From Parastagonospora avenae f. sp. tritici 18332-5 (Eukaryota > Ascomycota > Dothideomycetes > Pleosporales > Phaeosphaeriaceae): 27,071 nt of DNA. Below the pieces are notes generated by a model. The model ran no database searches, was not told where the DNA came from, and saw only the letters and a list, made by a program, of their open reading frames with translations. Where the stretch lies: contig JAFJTR010000161.1 in NCBI GenBank assembly GCA_022559985.1, positions 1 to 27,071 of the forward strand. Reading direction: 5' to 3'. Made by a program: the position numbers and the translations under genes. Positions 20,612-27,071 of this stretch are shown here, in pieces. How positions within the stretch are numbered: the first letter of the stretch is position 1; the number at the start of each line of letters is the position of its first letter.

Positions 20612-21287
20612 CGTCCTGTACATCCTGTAGATAATCACGAACGCAGAGATGAATGAAAGTAACCAACAACCATGAACAACCGGGTTGGGCACGCATGTTG
20701 TGTCGAGACGTCACTGGGCAGGGAAGCAGGGGAGGCTTGCATTAGTCGCTTCTTAATTCCCCGGAGCCATGCCTAGACTTTCTAGTTGACGTTAGCGCGT
20801 GCCTGGCACGACCGAGCGCGCAGGCTACCTAAAACGACCCAAACGTGCCTTGCAGTAGTCTATTTCAGGCTGCGCAATTTGGAAGGGTTCGAAACCTTTG
20901 TGGTACCTACTCGTGGTGAAAGTTTGTGTGCCAGCTTTCGCCCGTTGCGCAACAACACCTTTGCGAGAGTTTTGCTCCCAAGATTTTTTTGTCGACGAGT
21001 ACTGATCGCATTCGGACCGAAGCGTGGTTATCCTTTGCTCTTGCAATTCCGGCTGCTTTCGGAACCAACAGTGCGACGAGAACGCGCACGAGAAGCGCCG
21101 AACTGATGACGGCCAAGGCTGAGCACCTCAACTCGCGCCCCTCAGGAAATGAGGCTCTTGAACGTATATGTTGGTGAACTTCGCGCATTGCGCGGAAGTC
21201 GCTGATGACATTACCGCACACTTGTTCTTTGCACTCACTCCATACACTCTACACCCACGCACTCTGACCTAATTCTTCGTCGAAAAA
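20612..21287. other. Intergenic, no gene supported
   Basis: A 676-bp stretch that separates the receptor from the small secreted protein gene. Open frames on both strands (20786-21106 +, 20907-21221 -) overlap each other and show no family text. Confidence 0.5.
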
Positions 21288-21849
21288 ATGATACACTATC
21301 TTTCTTGGAGCGTTGTCGCCTTGGTCGCATCTGCGACACCATTGGCCGCACACAAGCGTGAGAACACCGTCGCAATTACTAGCCTGGAGAAGCATGTGAA
21401 CGCAACTAGCGGTTCTGGTAATGTCGCAGCTGCAGGGCGTCTAAGCCCCTTCGGCGAGATTGGAACTGGTGAGGGCTCCACAACCGAAGCACTTCGATGT
21501 GTTACTAACAAGATTTCTTAGGCTGTGGCATCAATTGGCAAGAAGACGTGTCGTACGGAGGTACGTGTCCGCCAATCGTTCCCAATAATGCCTCATGCTA
21601 ACCTATGTCTCAGGAGGACTCCAGGCAGGCTCCAGTGACTTCGGTCTTGGTAGCGGCTTTACCATTACCCCGGATGCTATCACGATTGGCGCAGGAATCG
21701 GTCTGAACACGGCAAATGCGAGCGCCAGCGTCCAATTCATTGGCTCCAGGAACGGAAGTTTCGAACTCACGTTCTCAAGCTCGGCCGCAATTGCCTGCGT
21801 CCCGGGAATGAGGGACGGAAAGTCCATAGTGACATGCAAGACGATGTAG
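21288..21849 (+). CDS. Small secreted protein of unknown function
   Basis: Three exons (21288-21468, 21522-21560, 21614-21849) give 151 aa. The introns (53 and 53 nt) have good donors and acceptors and all phases close. The signal peptide MIHYLSWSVVALVASATPLAA is followed by HKRE, a possible Kex2-type KR site. The mature part contains LSPFGEIGTGCGINWQEDVS and a Gly/Ser/Ala-rich, beta-like region (SSDFGLGSGFTI, IGAGIGLNTANASASV), ending in IACVPGMRDGKS and VTCKTM. Only three Cys are present, so it is not a classic Cys-knot effector. N-glycosylation sites occur at NATS, NASA and NGSF. The family is not recognised; a wall-associated or host-directed role is possible but unproven. Confidence 0.8.
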
Positions 21850-24320
21850 GCTTCGTCGCGTGGATAGTGTTTGGAGTAAAATGATGGCAGTCACCTGCAC
21901 GTTGAATCGGAAAGCGACACCAACATGTGACGTCAACTTCGGCTGACATCCCACGTTCTTTACCGTGCTACTGCCGAGCATCGTACCATAGATAGACCAG
22001 ATCAATCAATAATCTTAATACCTTCCCATATCCCTTTCAGATTTTGCGAAGGCTGTCGTCTTAACCAGCCCATCATCCACGTGCCCCGCGACCTATGCAA
22101 TCCACACATTCAGATGATCGCAAAGTCATCTTGGCATCGGCACGTGGCCAACCTATCTACAGTGGCCAAGAACAACGGCGACTAGTCTCCGCTGTCTCGA
22201 CGCTGAAACACTAAAAGCAAGAGATCGTGCCCCCAAGATCCTCCCGGCACTCTGTTCGGCGCCTTGGCTAGAGCAGATCGTCGAGCATATCGTATCTGAA
22301 CACGAAGGTGCCGAAAGTCATCGTGAATAACCATGTTAACATGCGGATACAACTGGCCGATACGCGGATGTCTTTCGTTCCGCCACCCGAAGATGGACAA
22401 GAAGAGATCTGATATTGCAGATCGTGGCCGTCCATGGCAAGATTGAAAGAGAGCGGGATGAGAGCAAGTGCCGTAATAGACACCCGGATACGCCGAGAAC
22501 CTACATGGTCCATCCGTCCAGATTCGTCCCCACGGCTCTATCGCACGCTGTCACTTGCCAACCTAGTATCCCCTCACTACACATCTCAGCAATACCAAGA
22601 CCGCGTACCTACTCGCACACATCTCCCCGAGAACGAGGGTAAGCGAACAATTAGCCGAGACTCTACGTTCACGCCAATATAATGTCCTGGGCTATTTGTG
22701 TAGAGATATCCTTTCATCTTACACGCCCTGGTACGCGGGAAGCCATACACGTAGTAAAGGTCCTGGTTTTCTCTTGGCTCTTCAGCAACTTCTTGTCAGG
22801 CTGAGAACTCGGTCGAGATTTTCGTCTACAACTGGCAGCGCTATCGCACGTCGGAACGCGTGACTGCATTGCATGACCACACATTAGTATTATCGGACGC
22901 GCAAAGCAGTTCCATACGTTCTCATGATGAGCAGGGACTTGAGTGTCCACTAGTAGATCTTTTGGCTTTGCTAGTTGCGTAGAGTCTTGTTTCCATATCA
23001 ATACGGACCCATGGTCTCAGCAGACCTGTACGCTCATGTTCAACCTAGGAGCACGCAATCTGTTTCCAACTTGTCTTCGAGAACTTACAGCAGATCATGT
23101 CTTTGACATGCGGTAAGACTCCTTTTTCCGAGAGTCTGTTTGGTAGCTCTCGAAACATCGACGTGTCCCGACGATGCGGAACGGTGTGGCTTAATTCAGT
23201 CCCATATGAACCCGATGTTAATGCCGAGAATCAGAAGTTATGTTTCTAGGGGGGTAGATTTGATCGCGGCTCCGAGTTGGCAGCAATGGCTCGCTGGAAA
23301 ATCTTCGGCATCCTTTCCTGCATCACACTGAGGGGCTGGGCAGAAGATCGAACAGTATCCCCATATTTGTTCCTGCCCTAACTCGGTACTCGGTACTCAT
23401 TGCAAATGCTTCGGCCGTGCGCATATGTAAATGACCCAGCACGCTTAGCAAGCTTACTTTACTGGGCGCACCCATGTCATTTGTCCGCACGCAGATCTGT
23501 ACCACTGCGCTATGCAACTTGAAAGGCACATCTGATCGACGAATATCGATCAAGATGTGCACAAAAGTGTGAAGATCGTACAGACTGCCTCGCAGGCTAG
23601 TACGGGAAAGATTCTGACCTCGTGGCCATGCATTTGATCTACCATGGTGCTCTGGGGAGGCCAGAAGCAACAAAAATCCGCTATTGCGACCATGTTCGTA
23701 CGCAACAGATTTGGATGCTATTGTATTGCTAGGAAAAGACTTCAAGGTTGCCTTGCATCGTGAAGACATAATTTTGTAGGATTTGTATCACATCATACAT
23801 TTCTCGTTCTTCTTGATACATATTGGACGTGGGTATGTCATCTGATATGCGGTTGAGCTGTCAACAGTAGGCTTGATTAAGCAAGTATACCATACCAAGC
23901 TGATGATAAATCTAGGCTACTAATTTACCTCTTCTCGTTCAGAAAGGGCGGGTACGAATCTCGCCGGCGCCTGATGTCCCGATCTCTCACTTTACTAAGC
24001 GACTCAATTAATCCTCAATGAAGCCAAGCTGTTTATGGCAGTGTGCACAACAATTAAGCTCTTGGGTACTCAATTGGCTAGCCAATCATGCTTGGAGCCC
24101 GAGGCTTAATTTGCTCAATTGCTGACATCTTCGCGATGCAGCTGCACCAACAAGGTAGGGGTTGATTATGGTACCATGATGTCTACATATAACGTAACAC
24201 ATGCATGTCCGAGGACAATGTGACGAGCTGCAGCAAGTACTTCGATAAGCGAGCTTTCTTCACTTACATATTGTCTGCAAAAGATCTGATGTCTACGTTC
24301 CAAATCACAACTTGATCACA
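21850..24320. other. 2.5 kb gene-poor stretch; right end is the L-amino-acid oxidase promoter
   Basis: No gene is supported. The longest frame is 23323-23769 (-), 148 codons, with neither a recognised domain nor a signal peptide; I give it about 0.2 chance of being real. A frame at 22434-22682 (+) and its antisense at 22268-22513 look like chance. The last 300 bp hold several CAATT/TTAAGC repeats and a CCAAT box (AGCCAATCA near 24080) upstream of the oxidase. Confidence 0.45.
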
Positions 24321-26102
24321 ATGATCAACATTCTCGTGGTGTACTGGGCGCTGGCTCTTACTTTGGGCTTTACTGTACCGACTGTCGGAACTCCTGTCGT
24401 CACGAAACCAAAGAGGGACACCGGAAACGATCAGAAACCGCTCTTACAAGACTTTGATGCCTTGGGGACATGGTTTGAGGATGTTGCCTCAATCGAACAC
24501 ACGCCAGCCAGACGTGCGCCAAATGTCAGCATTGCCATTGTCGGGGCAGGCGTGTCGGGTCTCGCAACTGCCCTCATGCTAGACTCTGTCGGCATCCATA
24601 ACTGGGAAATAATAGAAGCCAGCGAACGTGTTGGCGGCCGATACAGAACTAAGTTTGTTGGTGGCACCCAAGAGTACGCTGAGATGGGACCGATGCGCTT
24701 GCCGTGGAACGTAACATACAAAAGCGACAACACAACCGAAATCTACACCGATCATCGCATGGTATTTGACCTAGCAGATTGGCTGAACAAGCTAAACGGC
24801 CACGACCCGAAATGGGCCATCAAGTTCGCTCCCTGGATTCAACACCATCCGAACGAGCTTTACGCAAGAGGAACAAGGAGACTACCCGACGGACGAGTGC
24901 CGACCAGAGAAGACATCGAAGCTGATGCGAGCCTGGGAGCAGACCCCATAATGACGACTGAAGAGTACAACAGTACGGTGAAGGAGATGAACAAGATCTT
25001 GATGGACGAGCAGACTCTCCGGGAGATACAGCGGGATCCTTGGCGCGCTCATAAGAAGGCCATGGACCAGGGTTTGGATGATATATCGGAGCAGAGTATG
25101 ATGCGAAACGTTTGGCAGGCGAGCGAGAACGTGACCGATGCGATCTGGACAGGCAAAGATTACGACATCTTTTGGGATGAGATGCACCACAACTCAAACC
25201 TGGAGCTGAGCGGGAGCCGCGGCACTCTTGGTCTGACCCAGTGGAAGTACGTCGAGGGAGGCTTCGATCGGATTACGGATGCCTTTATTCCTCACGTCTC
25301 CGATAGATTGACGCTAAATCGCAAGATTCGCAAACTGGAGCGTGTACAAGATGATGGGAGCGCAGCCAAAACTCGACTTTCATGGACCCAAGGCAAGGGA
25401 GCGAATCGCACTTCACGCTCAAAAGATTACGATTTCACAATCATGGCAGTACCGTTCACAATGACACGCTTCATGGACCTACCCAAATTCTCCTCCGTTC
25501 TGAGTCGAGCCATGGGCGCATCAGGATTGCGATTTCAATCTGCTTGCAAAGTCGCGCTGCTGTTCAAAGAACGATTTTGGGAGAAAGGGCCACGTCCGAT
25601 CTTTGGTGGCTACTCTCGCCCTCGAAGTGAACCAGTCGGGTCCCTGTACTATCCCATGTATGGCTTCAACGAGACTGGCCGCCCGGGCTTGATCACGCAT
25701 TATCGCGGCGCAGACTGGGCCGACTTCTTTGTCAGTCTCTCCAAGGAGCAGTATGTCGAAATGGTACTGGACGCAATCGCAGACCTCCACGGAGAAGAAG
25801 TCCGAGAGCTGTATACCGGCGACTACGAGCATCTGTGCTGGCAGCAGGATGAGTTCAGTGCTTCGGCGTGGACTAGACCGAACATAGAACAGCACAGGCT
25901 ATACATCCCATCGTATTTCCGTACCGAGCACAACACTATCTTCATCGGCGAGCATACAGCTCCAACTCATGCCTGGACTAGCTCAGCCTTGTACTCATCC
26001 GTAAGAGGAGCCGTGCAATTATTGCTGGAAATTGGGATGATTGAGGAAGCGAAGGAGCTGAACGCAAGGTGGATGGGTCGATGGCTCACTGAAGAACGAT
26101 AG
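24321..26102 (+). CDS. Secreted L-amino-acid oxidase (flavin amine oxidase family)
   Basis: It oxidatively deaminates L-amino acids to keto acids, releasing ammonia and H2O2, with FAD. It is a single uninterrupted frame of 593 aa from the ATG at 24321. MINILVVYWALALTLGFTVP is a secretion signal. The FAD-binding fold follows: IAIVGAGVSGLATAL at 71-85, with Glu99 ending the second strand, then ERVGGRY. EMGPMRLP at 121-128 contains the Arg expected to hold the substrate carboxylate. The C-terminal FAD motif is IFIGEHTAPTHAWTSSAL. Length and layout match fungal and animal L-amino-acid oxidases. All other well-supported genes here have introns, so the lack of introns is notable. A likely role is nitrogen scavenging or peroxide-based defence. 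The family call is firm. Confidence 0.94.
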   Translation: MINILVVYWALALTLGFTVPTVGTPVVTKPKRDTGNDQKPLLQDFDALGTWFEDVASIEHTPARRAPNVSIAIVGAGVSGLATALMLDSVGIHNWEIIEASERVGGRYRTKFVGGTQEYAEMGPMRLPWNVTYKSDNTTEIYTDHRMVFDLADWLNKLNGHDPKWAIKFAPWIQHHPNELYARGTRRLPDGRVPTREDIEADASLGADPIMTTEEYNSTVKEMNKILMDEQTLREIQRDPWRAHKKAMDQGLDDISEQSMMRNVWQASENVTDAIWTGKDYDIFWDEMHHNSNLELSGSRGTLGLTQWKYVEGGFDRITDAFIPHVSDRLTLNRKIRKLERVQDDGSAAKTRLSWTQGKGANRTSRSKDYDFTIMAVPFTMTRFMDLPKFSSVLSRAMGASGLRFQSACKVALLFKERFWEKGPRPIFGGYSRPRSEPVGSLYYPMYGFNETGRPGLITHYRGADWADFFVSLSKEQYVEMVLDAIADLHGEEVRELYTGDYEHLCWQQDEFSASAWTRPNIEQHRLYIPSYFRTEHNTIFIGEHTAPTHAWTSSALYSSVRGAVQLLLEIGMIEEAKELNARWMGRWLTEER

Positions 26103-26709
26103 GAAGCCATATGGCTTTTGCGTCTAGATTTTTCTGCATGTAGAAGTCGTTCGCAGCCATTCTCTAACCCGTCCTTGTTTTCTGCGACGGACGAGAATGA
26201 AATCAAGGTACACACACACACATGCTCGACACCAGACCTCGTTAATTGGCAGTTTAGAATAGATATTGGATAGAAAATGATCGTTGTTTGTATTGTGTTG
26301 TCTCTGCTTTCTAAGAGGTGCGCACAGCGTCTTGTTCGCGTTCGGTGGGGGCCCCTGCGCCTTTCTTGGCAGGTTGATTGCCTAACCCATTGCTTCGACG
26401 CCTTCTATCTGACATTTATCATAAGCCGTTGGAAGTAGGAGACAAAGAGCATTGTAAGGTGTATTGTGAAATGTCGTGTCCTGACCACCGAGATGTCCGT
26501 GATCTAAGTTTATATACATGAAGTGGTGGGATGATTGGCTGGTGGATAATCCACGTGACCATGCAAGGTGCCCTGGGCTTACACACCTCCCTCAGATTCG
26601 AACGTATGTAGAAGCTGATGTGATCATAGGCCACCCCCTACCCTGTACAGGTAGAGCTGCTTGTTTGAGTGCGGTGGGTAGCCGCTTGATTGAAGCAGTG
26701 CCAGGTGGG
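26103..26709. other. 3' flank of the oxidase; no gene; short AC microsatellite
   Basis: About 600 bp without a supported gene. It holds a short (AC)6 run at 26210-26222. The minus-strand frame at 26419-26634 has no family features. Confidence 0.5.
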
Positions 26710-26890
26710 TGTCAGCCTAGCACCTTAGTTCACACGGTACACTGTGAACTGCACCTCACGTGACTCTGTCAGTCACCTGCCTACTCATCTAGTTGTGTAT
26801 ATAATCGCTCTCTATAGCTCTCTCAATACAGCAGCCTTCTTCCTCCTTTAATCTATACTGTGCTCCTACATCTAACAGTTATAAGCCCGG
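26710..26890 (+). mobile_element. LTR, family B, copy 2 (26710-26877) with adjacent primer-binding-like site (26878-26890)
   Basis: The LTR starts TGTCAGCCTAGC, ends CATCTAACA and is 168 bp, exactly the length of the copy at 1599-1766. It has no matching 5-bp flanks (GTGGG before, GTTAT after). It is followed directly by GTTATAAGCCCGG. That differs by one G-to-A from GTTATGAGCCC, the complement of the anticodon region of eukaryotic initiator tRNA-Met, which copia-type elements use as primer. This suggests a 5' LTR with the start of an internal region, truncated or continuing past the window. The LTR is firm; the copia call is inference. Confidence 0.7.
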
Positions 26891-26960
26891 TATCCCTGCA
26901 CCACGCTGCGATACTTAAATAAGATTGTTCACTTTTTTAATTGCTATACACGTTGTGAAC

Positions 26961-27044
26961 ATCGTCCCTGCACAGAGATGTCAACAAGCAAGCCAAGCCA
27001 AGCCTCAGCCGCTAGCTTGGCTTGGCTTGCAGTGAAGGGACGAT
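26961..27044. repeat. Nested inverted repeat rich in AAGCC units; possible DNA-transposon end
   Basis: The outer arms ATCGTCCCT (26961-26969) and AGGGACGAT (27036-27044) are perfect reverse complements. The inner arms GCAAGCCAAGCCAAGC (26988-27003) and GCTTGGCTTGGCTTGC (27015-27030) form a perfect 16-bp stem around an 11-nt loop. More AGCTTGGCTTGCCAAGC follows to the window edge. CAGAGATGTCAAC at 26973-26985 resembles hAT-type terminal repeats, which often carry short subterminal repeats of this kind. The window ends before the other end could be seen. Confidence 0.55.
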
Positions 27045-27071
27045 TTGGGCAGCTTGGCTTGCCAAGCGCTT

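Noticed and set aside
23323..23769. 148-codon open frame (-) in the gene-poor stretch
   Set aside because: No recognised motif and no supporting splice structure. It is kept only as a low-probability candidate in the region note.
23945..23965. GCGGGTACGAATCTCGC, resembling a tRNA T-arm
   Set aside because: The conserved TTC is TAC, and no matching acceptor, D or anticodon arms lie upstream. It is not a tRNA gene.
24820..25197. Antisense open frames within the L-amino-acid oxidase
   Set aside because: Low-complexity Ser/Arg text mirrors the codon bias of the sense gene; no independent support.
26710..26877. Calling the right-edge LTR a solo LTR
   Set aside because: Its flanks (GTGGG and GTTAT) do not match, unlike the other three LTRs, and a primer-binding-like site follows it.

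Overview
The window looks like nuclear DNA of a filamentous ascomycete (Pezizomycotina; a Dothideomycete would fit, but that is inference). Almost every gene is broken by 43-91 nt GT-AG introns with CTAAC/CTGAC-like branch points. The gene families (Zn2Cys6 regulator, fungal STAND NTPase, MFS sugar porter, ascomycete multicopper oxidase, glucose/cAMP-receptor-like GPCR, secreted L-amino-acid oxidase) are typical of these fungi. I rebuilt all exon structures by hand from frame continuity, splice signals and family motifs; none is backed by transcripts.

Left part (1-4174): a decayed STAND/NLR-type NTPase gene on the minus strand (597-1916). It is split by a solo LTR (1599-1766) with a perfect 5-bp target duplication. 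A second, unrelated solo LTR lies at 2244-2474, also with a perfect duplication. The rest of this part has no gene I can support.

Central block (4175-14706): five neighbouring genes that look like one amino-sugar utilisation locus. They are glucosamine-6-phosphate deaminase (+), a Zn2Cys6 transcription factor (-), a catalytically intact hexokinase-family sugar kinase (-), a large secreted glycosidase-like protein of unknown specificity (-), and an MFS sugar porter (+). The last two share a 665-bp divergent promoter. No GlcNAc-6-phosphate deacetylase is present, so free glucosamine is a plausible substrate: import, phosphorylation to GlcN-6-P, then deamination to fructose-6-phosphate and ammonia. 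A C/G-rich motif (CCGG[G/T]GAACCCGG, or the half CCCGGTGAA) occurs upstream of three transcription units and may be the regulator's site.

Right part (14707-27071): a small CxxC-containing hypothetical gene, a second copy of the first LTR family with its own target duplication (15522-15726), a short F-box-like fragment, an ascorbate-oxidase-type multicopper oxidase (-), a seven-helix receptor (+), a small secreted protein (+), a gene-poor 2.5 kb stretch, and an intronless secreted L-amino-acid oxidase (+). At the right edge lies a second copy of the LTR that broke the STAND gene, here followed by a primer-binding-site-like sequence. A nested inverted repeat rich in AAGCC units follows it and may be a DNA-transposon end.
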